A stretch of DNA of 64,000 bases from Mytilus edulis (Eukaryota; Mollusca; Bivalvia; Mytilida; Mytilidae), in the NCBI RefSeq assembly GCF_963676685.1, contig NC_092349.1, forward strand, positions 78,380,604-78,444,603, read 5' to 3'. Positions 22,723 to 35,205 of this stretch are shown here, one piece after another. The stretch's first letter is position 1, and each line of letters opens with the position of its first letter. The notes beneath the pieces are model-generated. The model was not told where the DNA came from. It did not search any database and saw nothing but the letters and a program-made list of their open reading frames with translations. A program made the translations under genes and the position numbers.

Positions 22723-23124
22723 AATCAAAATCTTGTATTCCTATATAAGGCGTAATAATGGAAAATAACTCTTAATGTTTGTACTACAAATATATACCTC
22801 TTTAGGTATTGTACTTAAACATAATTGGCAATATAGATGAAACGCAAAAAAAAACCAACAGGCTTATTTTTTTAAAAGTAGTTCAATATAGATTCTTTCT
22901 GCTAAAATGCAAATTTATAAATATTCTAAATAAGTTTAAAACCAAATACCTAAAGCAAGCTTTCATTTGAAAAAAGAATCATATTTTATGTAAACAACAG
23001 TAATGATATTATTCATTATTTTCCATAACGTGTGAATTTTACTTTATTTTGTAGCAACATAATATTTCCCACAGAAAATAAAGAAAAGTAAGTGTGCAGT
23101 GTAAGATCAATTTTCTCATCATAG

Positions 23125-23262
23125 ATATCAGGATTAAAATTTTGTAGGCCAGACACGTTTTTCATCTACAAAACAAATCATCAGTGACACTCGAATAAAA
23201 AAAGTTTTAAAGGCCAAATAATGTACGAAGTTGAAGAGCATTGAAAACTTACAATTCCGAAA
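23125..23262 (+). repeat. interspersed repeat (catcagtgacac type)
   Basis: Contains ggccagacacgtttttcat, aatcatcagtgacactcg and ccaaataatgtacgaag, a diverged member of the family at 18852-19000. Confidence 0.5.
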
Positions 23263-23335
23263 GGGTTTTCGAAAAACATGTTTAACCATGCCACATTTTT
23301 ATGCCCCTGTTTCAAGACAGAAGCCTACTGGTATT

Positions 23336-23530
23336 TTTGTTTCATGTGTAGCTGTCTGTCATATATGTTTTCCGTTAATTGTTTTGTCATCATACAGGTT
23401 TTCTCGTTTGAATTGTATGGCATTTTGTAATATCGGACCTTTCATAGCTGACTTTTCGGTTTAAGTTTTGCTTATTGTTGGGCTCTGTGTGATATTTGTC
23501 GCATTGGCAACCATATACCACATCAATAAT
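23336..23530 (+). mobile_element. SINE-like repeat, uninterrupted counterpart of 4296-4925
   Basis: Contains tgttttccgttaattgtttt, gttttctcgtttgaattgta, ttcggtttaagttttgct and gtcgcattggcaacc as one piece. It is followed by flank (tttcccagtataaaataaac) homologous to 4930-5040, so the SINE was present before the A/B duplication. Confidence 0.7.
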
Positions 23531-24174
23531 TTTCCCAGTATAAAATAAACTCTAACCATTTTAAAAACATGTTGGAACCCTGTGATGACTTCAATGTTAT
23601 TCTTTAATTTTCAGCAAAGTATAATGAAACACAGTCTGTAAATTTGTATTTGAATTAAGAAGATTCTATGCGTATTTATTTTTTTATCATAACTGTTTTC
23701 CATCAAATTTAATCTTCTCGGAATCTGCTGTTTGCTTTTGTCTCCATCAATAGAAGAATGGTAAAGATGCATCACATCACAGCGATGCTTCAGTTAAAAC
23801 CAATTCATTTACAACAAATTGAATAAACAGTTCATCTTTTCGTTTTGCTTCAATCTGAAACTTTAATTTTGCTCTCATTCTTGTCGAGACGTCGAGTTTG
23901 GTTGAAAACGCGAGACATAGCGATCCTACATTCTGTCGGCGTCGTCCACAAATATTTACTATGTGGTTAAAGTTTTTGAAATTTTAATAACTTTCTTAAA
24001 CTATCCTGGATTTCTGTCAAACTTGGACAGAGGCTTGTTTGTGAGCATAAGAAAGTACCAAGAAGTAAATTTTGTAATAAAAAATTTGGGTTTTTTTTCG
24101 TATTGCACCAGCATATTGAGTATATGTGTCTCAATTGATTCGTTACTCTAGAGCTAGCTCAAAGTACGCTGATT

Positions 24175-24480
24175 TTGTTGAACGAGAACTACAGCTTTCT
24201 CAAAAGTTGCTTAGACAGGCCTATGAATCAATCAAATTCATCACTCAAGAAATTTTACGGTCGCCATCATGAGCTGATTGGCCATTATGACAAAAGTGTG
24301 TCAGAAATCATATCTGATATTCTTCCTCATAATAACCTTCAATCATTACCGGACTAAAAGAAATAACACGACGGGTGCCGTATACAGTGCAGAAAATGTT
24401 TACCCTTCCGGAGCACCTGATTTCACTCCTGGTTTTTAGTGGAGTTCGTGTTGTTTCTTAATTATTATTTATAACTGTTG
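24175..24480 (+). mobile_element. Penelope-like element fragment, plus strand
   Basis: The frame around 24235-24330 encodes SSLKKFYGRHHELIGHYDKS, matching the C-terminal RT block in the 26970-27242 copy. It is followed by the shared 3' tail (cgacgggtgcc, gagcacctgatttcactcc). Truncated at its 5' end; non-functional. Confidence 0.65.
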
Positions 24481-25204
24481 ATGTAAATGTCCTTTGGTTT
24501 TTGTGAGTCTTTGTTAACTCCTTAGTTTTGATTGTTAATGTCTTACTTATAAAATGAACTTAGTTCTTTTGCCAGGAAACTTTAATTTCACTCTGTGGTT
24601 AAAGTTTTAAAATTTTAATAACCTTCTTAAACTATCCTGGATTTTTACCAAACATTGACAGACGCTTGTTATTGATCTGCATCTAAAGCTTGTTTCTACA
24701 AGAATATTTTGTTAAAATCTTGTACCTGTTTATTGGTCTTTTTCTTGTACCTGTTTATTGGGCTTTTGAACAGCGGTATACTACTGTTGCCTTTATTTGC
24801 TTATAAATGAACTTAGCTTTCTTCCACTTAACATTACATACAGTCTGCAGTTAAAGTTTTTAAAACATTTATTAGATTCATAACATATCCCTGATTTTTA
24901 CCAAACTTAAACAGAAGCTTCTTACAATCGAAAGATAGTATAAAGAAGAATATTTTTATTATTTTTTTCCTCATTTTTGTTGAGTAGAGAAAATATAAAA
25001 ATATATATAGATTACTAATAAATCCAACATTTCCGGTATGAATTGTTTTAATATTATAGCTGAAATAAAACTATTCATACAGGAAAGTTAGATTTATTAG
25101 TAATCTCTCTATATATATATATATATACTTATAATTGAATTCTTCGTCCACACTAGTAGATATATAAATAAAGTTAAATTTTGAAATGCTCTCAAAGTCC
25201 AAAT

Positions 25205-25324
25205 ATACATTTTACTTATTAAAATTGAAATGATATGTTGAGCGGAAACAATACATGATAACAATATGACCGCAGTTGAAAGGAATACATGTAGTTTAAA
25301 TATGTCAACATAAAATATGTCAAC
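25205..25324 (+). promoter_or_regulatory. conserved promoter-proximal/5' UTR block of gene B
   Basis: Matches 8290-8414 closely, including gttgaaaggaatacatgtag and the doubled aatatgtcaacat directly before the ATG. No TATA box was assigned. Confidence 0.5.
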
Positions 25325-28300
25325 ATGGGCTGTTGTTTCTCTTCCGAGGTAAGACTCTGTACATTCTGTTTTGCAGAATAACAATTAAAAAAGATATCAG
25401 GGTAAAATAGAAAAAAGTTGGAGTTCAGAACCTACAAAAAAAATATTGACACCTTATGTTTGTGGCATAACATCGTGGCCACAAGTTAATTTGTTTTCTG
25501 TTTAGTATTGAATTTATATTAAGATCCATTTTGTTACATCTTGTGATCAATTTTATTTGGCAATCGTCAATGGCAGTCAGCAGGGTAAAGGAACATCAGT
25601 TGTTAGTCAAATGCGTTTTTGCTTAAATATACTTTTTCACTTTTTTGGTCTTTTGGAAAATGTTGTTTGTGCTGTATTTAGGCCCTTCTACAACGAAATT
25701 TGTTTTACATGCACACGTATAAAAATTGCGGTTTTTCTCCAACGCAATCATAGGTTTGAACGTAGTTTTCAATTTAGACTCGTAAATATATATACATGTA
25801 TATACACACAACTGAAAATAAATTAATCGAGTACATATTTATAAACGGTTTAATGTCGATAAGAAGGTCTACTTGCAATAATTATAAAAACTTAACAAAT
25901 TTTGTAGTATTGTGTTAAAATATAAATTAATCGTAATGTAGTTATTGTGACAATGTTAATTTTACGATCATATTAAGTAAACAAGTACATTCTGATGATG
26001 ATGTTGTTTGATTCCACAAAACCAGTATCAAATGTATCATAATACAACTATTGAGTTCGTGTTGAAAAGTGAAATTGCATACTCTAGAGTGCATTGATAG
26101 AATTATTTCATAAATTGCCAAAAATATATCATCTGTCAGCCTAGCTCGAACGTCCTCTTGCCTGAAGAACCTACTACGATCTTTATGCAATAGTTTTGAA
26201 ATAACTGAATTTATAAAAATATTTTATTTAAATTTTCTGTCTTTTGATAGTGGAATTAATGGCATTTAAAACAACTGTTATTTCTATCGTATCCTCGTGG
26301 AGAGGGCAAAGGGGGAGGGGACTTACTATCTAATGAGTGGTAGGGATGATCCGTTTGAATCGGTATAACTATTTCGAGCCTAAATTATATGATAAGGCTG
26401 AGAATCATGGTGAAATGTATATCAAACGGTTGCCGATTAAAGCAAAAGATTCTAAAAATAACAAGATTTCGATAAGTGTAATCAGTATAGATACTGGTGT
26501 ATTTTTAATAAAAAAAGATATATATATGACAGGGTATTTCTTTTGGTTAATTCATACATATACATAACGAAGAGGTTGAGGTATTGACCAACAATTATTG
26601 AAGAGATCAAACCCTCCCCGTCTAAATCCATGAGATCGTGTACAGCAGATTTAGATATGTGTTACATATAGAAGAGGGACGAAAGATACCACATGGACAG
26701 TCAAAACATAAATCGAAAATAAACAGACAACGACATGGCTGAAAATGAAAAAGACAAAAAGACAACCAATAGTACACATGACACAACTTAGAAAACTAAA
26801 GAATAAGCAACACGAACCCCATCAAAAACTAGGGGTGGTCTCAGGTGCTCCGGAAGGGTTAGCAGATTCTGCTCGACATGTGGCATCTTTCGTGTTGCTT
26901 ATGTAATATCAAATCCTATAAATAGTCTAATTCGGAGGGTCACATTTATGAAAGAGAAGGGGGTTGTAGTTACGACATAAGGAACACATCCGATAATATT
27001 TGTAAAACAGTTATTCCATAACTGTCAACCAACTCGTAATGGCGTCTGTAAAATTTACGAAGGGATGATTTCAACTTAACTATTTGAAACTCTTGGTTTA
27101 CTAGCTTCCTTGTGAGCAGTAACCCTCTATCAGGAAAATCATGATAGGATACGCAAGCATGGGAATAACGTATCAATTGGGAGATATATACCCCGTATGC
27201 AGGTACTGCTGGAATGTTGCTACTTAGAAATGCAAAGTTCACAATTGGAAAGCTGAAATTATCTTTTTTGTCGTAAAGTTTGTTTTTAACCGACCCTCAT
27301 TATTATTTTCTAGATGTAAGTCAAGATATGAGGCCAACTTGATTGTATCTGTAGTATCCTCTATCTCTAGTTCGATGTGAAAGATGCGTTGAACATAGTC
27401 ACCAAATTTTGAATTATTTAGTGAAAGAACATCATCTTTATAGCGGAAAGTAAAGTTAAAGGATTTTGCTAACTTCTTATCTTTCTTTCTAAAAAGTTCC
27501 TGTATGAAGTCAGCCTCATAAAGATAAAGAAACAAGTCCGCAAGAAGAGGGACACAATTTGATCCCATTAGAATGACGACAGTCCGTTAAAAAACACGTC
27601 CTCCGAACGTCACAAATATGTTGTCAATCAAAACATCAAGCATCTTGATAATGTCCGTTTCAAAGCATTTTTGCTTAAATCAGAGTGATCCTTTACAAAG
27701 TAGGATTTATCCCTCCCTACGACAAGATACTGGTATCTTCGTTGGCCATTCTTTTTTATGAAACAAAGCAATAACAACTATTTCAATTTGTCTTTTTGTT
27801 TGGAATGTGGAATACTTGTGTAAAGAGTAGAAAAGTCAAATGTTTTAATACTATTACAAGATAAAAGAGAGTTATATTGAAGGTACTCTAACAGATCTTT
27901 GATATTTTCAAGTATCCACATCTGATTCACGCCACCTCTAGAATAGGCAGTTTCGCAATAACTTGATTGCTGATAAAACAGATGATAATAAATTAGAAAG
28001 AGGATTCGTGGAGCACTTGGAAGACCCATCAATATATCGTTGTTTGTAATGACACAAATGTACTTTAGGTATCTAGTACAGGGATGGAAGATCCAGTTCT
28101 TCATCTTTGGTTGAAATTCCAAAGTTACATATAACAGACCTATGATTATCCAGGATTGCCTCTTTGGTAATTGTCGTGAGTGTATATGTTGAGTTTCCAA
28201 GTGAATTATCAATACCTATTCGTTAATCAAGCAGTTAATGTTATGAGTTTTACACACAAAAACTATGTTGTTTGGGGCTTTATCGACGGGGACAACAACA

Positions 28301-31300
28301 TATTTGTCACGGGGTAGGATAAGTGTTTTGCAACATTTTGGTCTTTATAGATTAGCGTAGCATGGACATTGATAGACCCGACCCATTCAGTTTCTTAATT
28401 CTGATTTGTATAAACGTCAAATAGAGTATGATTATTCATAACAATCGGCAATGTACTGCTCCCTTCAGATAGGTTTTCCTAAAATGTATGCCGTACGTAT
28501 TGTATCAACATACTCCATCCTTTCCAGACAACTATAAGGTTCAGCTCCTGAGGAGTGATCACGCGTGCCATACAATTAGCACCTGCTCCGATCCATATTC
28601 CGATCAAACTGAAATTACAATGCGTATCCCAAACGTTACACCACAAATGATATACAGTAATATTAACGACACAAGCCACAGATTACAACGCCAAGATCAC
28701 ATAATGAAAAATAAAATCATAAAAGTACTGAACTCACAGGAAAATCCAATCGGATAGTCCATAATCACATGGCAAAATCAAACGACAAAACACATCAAAA
28801 ACAGATGGACAAGAACTGTCAAATTCCTGACTTGGTACAGGCATTTTCAAATGTAGAAAATGGTGAATTAAACTTGGTTTTATAGCGTTAACACTCTCAC
28901 TTTGTTGACAGTCTCATCAAATTCCGTTATACTTACAATGATGCGTGAACTAAACAGACATAATAAATAAAAAAAGTCAAAATTTCAAAATGAATGACAA
29001 ACGATAGTTTATATAGACTTTGGTAATAAAGATATAAGTTGGAAAAATTTGAAAACCACATATCCAAAATAAGCAATGATAAATGATGTTAGAAATGTTT
29101 AGCAGAAACACTCACAAACAATAAGTAAGCAAGACAATCATCATCTTAACATTGAAGATAGAGTGAGGAATACTGAAAGATCAAACAGACAATTCGAAAG
29201 TTAAAATATCGAGTTGAAAGAAATATTTCTTGAAATCAATTACAATCCATATAAAGTATAACTGAATTTTTGGTGGTATACGAAATCAAGATGGTTATGA
29301 GGAAAATACAGAAGAAGTATTGAGGTCTTTTATTTCGGAAGAAATGGACATTCCTAAAGTTGCAGATATACAATTCCAAAATGTACACAGACTTGGTGAG
29401 CTGAAAGATGGCAAGGAATTAATCATTATAGCCCGTTTTACTAGTTTCAATGATCGTGAGCGTGTTAACAGAGCGAGTAAACTAAAGAACAAACCACCAA
29501 TTTCTAAATATCAGGAATACCCACGTGAAATAAATGACAGGCGTAAAACACACTCATCCCGAAAGGAATTCCAAATGCAAAGACAACACGATAAACTTCT
29601 TGTAGACGGTGAAGTATACAACCCTTACGCCCATCGTGAACCCCCGCCTACACTTCCAGGTCACTCGTTACCTAATATTGGTGGAGATAAATCAGTAGTT
29701 GATTAACATTGTGAAATGCGGAAGTTTATAAGTGTTTTTTCCAAATAAATGTTATAACTATATATCAGTATCTTAGCGGTATAAGAACGCGATTTAATTA
29801 AAATGTTTGAAGAACAAAATTGAAATTAAAGTGTCATCATATGATGAGTGTCAGTATTTTTTTTATATGTGAGCGTCACACCAATTACACATCTACTCGA
29901 AATAATTAAATCTGTTAATCAGTAAGCCTGTTCATTTAATTTCAGAATGATTTGGAACCATCTTCTTCATCAAAATTATTAAGTGCTCAACAACGTAAAT
30001 ATGTTGATGGTTCAGGGCCTCCTTCGTCAGCAAGACAACATCGGCCTCCTGACAGAAAAGAAAGTGAGTAAACTAAATAAATGAAGACCGCCATCTGGTG
30101 CTGGATTTTCTCGCTATGTTGAAGACCCATTGGTGGCCTTCTGTTGTTATCATTCTTTGGTAGGGTTGTTGTCTCTTTTACAAACTTCCCATTTTCATTA
30201 TCAATTTTATATGATGTTATATATATATGTTATATTTGTTATTCTTGTGGGATTTTGTCTATATGTGTTACATTTTAGTGTTATGTCGTTGTTCTCCTCT
30301 TATATTTAATGCGTTTCCCTCGGTTTTAGTTTGTTATCCCGATTTTGTTTTTTGTCCATGGATTTATGAGTTTTGAACAGCGGTATACTACTGTTGCCTT
30401 TATTTATATAATACATGTAGTGTATTTGTCCATTATTCTTTTGAAAGCCGATAGGTCCTTAAATCAAGCTATTTGAATAAATTGTTTGGTTGTTATAAAC
30501 GAATTTTATGCATGTTGCATTTGGGTGGTAGGTTATATTTATACCGTAACAAAACCGGTATGACAAGCGTATGTCCTTGGTTTTTTAAACTAAATAGTGT
30601 ATATCAAAAGATTTTTTTTACTTTGGATCTCAATAGGCGAACATTTGATTATAATTACCGTGTGTGTGCACGATGTACATATATCTGAGATTATGGTCTT
30701 ACTTTTCTATTGTCTGAAATATATTTAACGTGTATGTTGTGTAAACTAGCCGCTTATGGCTGGTAACAATACACTGGACCTAATCTGGCCAGTAAATAAC
30801 ATCAGAACACAAAACACGAAAACTAAGGAAATTTAAACAGTTGAACCAAGAAAATATAGTTAGATATACTGTTCCCATGTTAAACAAAACAAAATGTAGA
30901 TAAAAAAAAATGTTTTACTATAACACACACAAACACACATACGTTCTGAATAAATTTCTTTGATATGATTCTAAAACAAACAATTTGTTTATATTTATGT
31001 AAGCAATTCCGGGAGATGATGATGGCCTGGACGTATCTAAAATGAAACCAATCGTCATCCAATCAATGAACAAGGCATTTCAAGTAAGTCAGATATTCGT
31101 GTTTATATATAGTAATGGAAAGAAAGGTGTACAACATTATTTATAACACAAAAGCACTACACGCACAAAATAAACAAGGAAAAATTATTAATAATAATGC
31201 TATTCTTCATCCTCACAACTTTTTTCAAGAGTCTTCGTTATCTTCAGATTTGTATTTGAGAGTCGCCGGTAACTTTGAATTCAGACTTGTCTTTGAGTGT

Positions 31301-34147
31301 GGTAACTTTGAATTCAAACTGGTCTTTTAATGTCTCTGGTAACTTTGAATTCAGACTTGTCTTTGAATCTGGTAACTTCGAATTGAGACTAGTCTTTTAG
31401 AGTCTCTGGTAACTTTGAATTTAGACTTGTCTTTGAAAGTCTTTGATAACTTCGAATTTAGACTTGCTTTAAGAGTATCTGGTAACTTCGAACTCACTTG
31501 TTTTAAGATAACTTTGAGATGCCCGGGTAACTTCGAATTCAGACTTGGTATATGAGTGTATTTGAACTTCGAAGTCAAACTTGTCTATGAGATTATCGGG
31601 AAAATAAGAACTTGTCCTTGATTATGAGTCTCTGGTAACTTCGAATTCATCTGTTTTTAGATAACTGCAAATTCAGAATTGTTTTAGAGTCCATGGTAAC
31701 TTTGCGTTATGGCTTGTCTTTAAGAATCTCTGATCACTTTGAATTGAGAGAGCTACAGCTGGTATGTCTTATCATTTACAAGAAACATGAGAAAAATGAG
31801 ATTCCGTTCATAAAGTTAAAAAAAAAAAAAAATAGTAACGAAAAACCATCATATGAATGAGAAAGTCGGATTGCTATGGTCCAAAACAAAGTGCAGGCAA
31901 TTTTCTTTTAATAATGACCATTTATAGACATTATAGATGCATGAATTCATCCAACCAACATCCACCACCATGAAAGTTTATGTTTGACATGTATGCACTA
32001 AGGTCAGTTTGGAGATGCATAATAATAGAAGGGACTAATATTGTATAATTAAAGTGCTTGTAAGGCAGCACTGAACGGTAAAGATTGCTTCAATTTATCT
32101 CTGGGAATTAAAATTAACCATTGCATTGGTTGGAGTTGATTTAACTGCAATTCAAGACAAAGGAAGATAACTCCAAATTTTTCGAAGATGATTCTAACAA
32201 TGACTCCATTCTACTTTTAGATATGACATTAGATTTATGTACCTTGCAAAAGTTATGTAATATTCTTGACCTCATTTTGTGCAGTAATATATGAGCATAT
32301 ATTACATTAATAAATTTTAGGAAATGTTCATGGATAGGATGTCTAGAATGTTATAAACAATGCAATATATTTTGTGTGTCAAAAAAGGTAGTGATAAGCC
32401 TTGGAACATTTAAGTATCAAGTCAGTCCCAAAAGGTTTGGATTGCAATCTTTACCTAAAAATATTCAAAATAATCTTTTCAGCATATATTTTGAAAAGTT
32501 GATATTTTCTTATTCAAAAGCGCCACATGATAATTTAGTATAAATGTCAGCTGTGTGTTATGTAATTTATACAGTTTCGTTTGCTTAGCATGACTTTTTT
32601 TTTTTATCACATATCAAATAAGATTGATAAATGTGGCATTGCTGATTTAAAATTATGTTACAATCACTTTATATAATTAGTCAATACATTATGTAGGTTT
32701 AGTAATGGTTGAAAACTGAAAACAACTAGTTTAATAATTTCTAGCGTCCAAAGCGCTTTTCTGGAATAACCTTCATCAGTAACGCTCAAAGTCAAACATT
32801 AAAAAGATTCAGAAAAAAATATTTATTTTATTTCATTGATCCATAACTATTCTGATTTTGCAACATTTGATACATTTTTAAATACTGAATTTGATTCCTT
32901 TGAAAGGACCATGAGAAGTTATATGATGTTATATCAAAGAGTTACCAGGACATGTTAAAAGAACTGCACTGTTTTAAATCAGCATTTGATGAAGATACTT
33001 CAGGCATTCCAGAATTGGCAACATGCGTTCGAATATTAGTCAATAGATGTGGTTAGTAATTTTTAAGGTTTTTTAAATTAATGTGTACCTACCATTTCTC
33101 CCATTTTAATGAATGAAGGTCTGGATGAGGTTTACAGATAATAGAATAATAGGGAGGGGGGGGGGGGGGGGGTAGAATAATATACAAGAAACAAAAATTG
33201 AAATAGGAAATATTAGAAAATAGAGAAAAATTTCCAAAATAAAAAAAAGAAACAAAACTGGAAATTGACAATGTCATAACAAAATACCAAACTCTTATCA
33301 AAATTCAAAACAGAAAGTCCTTTTAACAAATGGCAAAAAGCTCAACTAATGGAAAACAATTGTAAAAGTCACATTAACTGAACTGCAAAATACTGATGTT
33401 ACAAAACCAAAGACTGAGTTCACTACAAACTACAATTTTTCTTTGAGTAATCAGTTAAAACACCTCAAAACTATGTAAACACACTATTTACAGATTAAAT
33501 ACGATTAAGGACCAACAAGAAATTAATTCCCACATATTCATGTGCCTTTTTACATGTAAGGAACATCCTCAGCAGTCAGCAGGTATCTAATAACATCCCA
33601 ATGGTTTTATTTTCATATTTGGCGAATTAGTTCTATAAATTCAGTTAATATATTCACAAACTTTGTCATGAATATTTTAGAGAAATATTTATATTGTATA
33701 GTCATACTTATAGTGCATATAAACCTCTATTTTGTTTAAGGTCAAACATCACTAGAAGTACAGAGAAAAAAGTACCGTGTACAGATTATATTTCCTGAAG
33801 AGACATTAATGAAAAATTCACTCAACGACCCACAAGAAATCATATCCTCTCTCAAGCATTTCAACTCAATGAACAAACATTTAGAAAATGTCCTACAGTG
33901 CTCTCATAGTATCCAGAACTCTATCAACATTTTATTAAAAGACAAAGATTCTATGCAACAACAAATAATTAAGGAAATGCAATGTTTACCAGCAGATCAA
34001 GAACCAGGTGTTGTGTATAATGTTAAAGAAAACATGAGAACATTAGAACAAATACGGAAGAATATTGATGTCATAAAAAAGATATCAGAGGCTCAATTAA
34101 AAGATGTTATAGAATCATCAAAAGGATTTTTTGCAAATACTGAATGA
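25325..34147 (+). CDS. gene B: paralogue of gene A, 5 exons, 257 aa
   Basis: Exons 25325-25348, 29946-30063, 31004-31083, 32907-33051 and 33741-34147 join in frame (774 nt). The first four exons have exactly the lengths of gene A's (24, 118, 80, 145 nt); the last is 6 nt longer, adding two residues (MQ) before CLPADQ. It starts MGCCFSSE with the same myristoylation/palmitoylation signal. Exon 3 differs from A at 2 of 26 residues and exon 4 at 9 of 48. All donors are GT; exon 4 uses gttagt and exon 2 gtgagt. Intact frame, conserved signal and conserved helical C-terminus argue that both copies are kept as protein-coding genes. Function is unknown; membrane-peripheral location is inferred. Intron 1 carries a Penelope-like copy and a LINE ORF1 fragment. 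Confidence 0.85.
26672..28470 (-). pseudogene. Penelope-like retroelement, longest copy in the window
   Basis: Minus-strand frames at 27778-28212, 27239-27568 and 26970-27242 encode successive RT pieces: FDFSTLYTSIPH; then GSNCVPLLADLFLY and FRYKDDVLSLNNSKFG (the catalytic box, with K where hydrophobic is usual); then YGVYISQLIRY and LRKFYRRHYELVDSYG. The 3' tail shared with 983-1379 follows to 26672. The frames are out of register and stop-interrupted, so it is dead. A GIY-YIG endonuclease domain was not seen. Assignment to Penelope-like elements rests on RT motif style and is moderately sure. Located in gene B intron 1. Confidence 0.65.
28488..29706 (+). pseudogene. L1-like non-LTR ORF1 (RRM-type) remnant, interrupted
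   Basis: The 29320-29706 frame encodes FISEEMDIPKVADIQFQNVH, then ELIIIARFTSFNDRERVNRA, the order seen in L1-type ORF1 RNA-binding proteins, with a basic C-terminal half. Upstream, out-of-frame pieces (EDRVRNTERSNRQFES near 29155) look like the preceding coiled coil. The 28590-28700 frame (DQTEITMRIPNVTPQMI) may be its N-terminal part, separated by the repeat at 28700-28925. Broken by frameshifts; no ORF2 follows before gene B exon 2 at 29946. Confidence 0.55.
28700..28925 (-). repeat. interspersed repeat, reverse copy of the 20636/40195 family
   Basis: Contains cacatggcaaaatc, aagaactgtcaaattcctga and aaatgtagaaaatgg, the reverse complement of blocks at 40195-40362. Confidence 0.65.
30080..30420 (-). 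repeat. interspersed repeat, common bivalve family
   Basis: The reverse strand of the segment near 30110-30180 (ggtggccttctgttgtt, gggttgttgtctctt) corresponds to the family at 43435-43690 (gagacaactacccgacc). The right part, gaacagcggtatactactg, also occurs at 24768-24800. Located in gene B intron 2. Confidence 0.5.
31228..31760 (+). repeat. ~37-bp minisatellite, gene B intron 3
   Basis: Repeated units (gacttgtctttgagagtc, tctggtaactttgaattca) are homologous to the 12480-15175 array in the same intron of gene A, but the array is about a quarter as long and has drifted to its own consensus (ttgaattcagacttg). Confidence 0.85.
32040..32460. repeat. interspersed repeat related to the insert at 4470-4550
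   Basis: The right end (acatttaagtatcaagtcag, tttggattgcaatctttacct) is the reverse of a stretch at about 4478-4555, and the left end has ggtaaagattgctt in the opposite sense, so the ends appear inverted. Located in gene B intron 3. Confidence 0.4.
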
Positions 34148-34544
34148 TATAATTTTAAAAATTTAAATGATATGAAAAGCTATAAAGTTTAAAATGTGAT
34201 ATTAAATAGTGTAAATTCAGAAATTATAGCAATGTTTTTGTTATTACGAAAACTGTGACAGGGATATATAATCGCAATAATTTAAAACTTGCATTTGAAA
34301 TTTTTACATGAATCAATTAGGATTTTTCTGAATATAGCAATAATTAAAATTGCATTATAGTCTATAATGACAAAATTTCAATAATAAATGCACACAATAA
34401 TTTCTCACTTTACAGTAGAATTTTTATATTTTTATTTAGTGTAAGTAAGAATTCAATTGACACAGACTCTCTGTTCTTTTGTTTAAAAAATAACTTGCTT
34501 TTAAGTTAACATTGTACATCACTCATCACATTCTTTTCTTGAAG

Positions 34545-34550
34545 AATAAA
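34545..34550 (+). terminator. candidate poly(A) signal AATAAA, gene B
   Basis: Canonical hexamer about 400 bases after the stop codon, within the 3' region homologous to the end of gene A. Assignment by position only. Confidence 0.3.
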
Positions 34551-34727
34551 CATCATGGTATATTTCTATCTATTAGTGAACTTTTATTTTAATAACAAAT
34601 CTTTCTTCATCATTATTGTATAATCTTTCAATCTTTCCATATTGGGTTATGAAACTCAAAATGGCATTATTATTGCATATGGTAGTAAGTTGATTGAAAG
34701 AAAATATAATAATAAATTAATCCTAAG

Positions 34728-35135
34728 AATATGAGCGTCACTGATGAGTCTTATGTAGACGAAAGTCGCGTCTGGTGTACTAAATCCTAATCCTGGTACC
34801 TTTGATAACTATTTTCACCACTGGGTCGATGCCACTGCTGTTGGACGTTTCCTGCCCGAGGGTATCATCAGCCCAGAAGTCAGCACTTCGGTGCTGACAT
34901 GAATATCAATTATGTGGTCATTTTTATAAATTTCCTGTTTACAAAAATTTGAATTTTTCGAATAACTAAGTATTTTCTTATTCCAGGAATAGATTACCTT
35001 AGCCATATTTGGCACAACATTTTTGGATCCTCTATGCTCTTCAACTTTGTGCTTTTTTGGCTTTATAACTACTTTGATATGAGCGTCACTCATGAGTCTT
35101 ATGTAGACGAAATGCGCGTCTGGCTTACTATTATA
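34728..35135 (-). repeat. two reverse copies of the gcgtcactgatgagtc repeat
   Basis: atgagcgtcactgatgagtc with ttatgtagacgaaa appears at 34731-34770 and again at 35078-35118; between them lies unrelated sequence. These are the reverse complement of motifs at 18890-18930. Located between gene B and the next repeat element. Confidence 0.6.
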
Positions 35136-35205
35136 AATTAATTGAAAGAATATGTCAAATTTCTCAAAGGAAAAAAATAATTCACATCAACATCACCAAA
35201 TAAAA

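Noticed and set aside
26337-26567. 76-codon plus-strand frame in gene B intron 1
   Set aside because: No homology, no splice context, and composition like surrounding intron.
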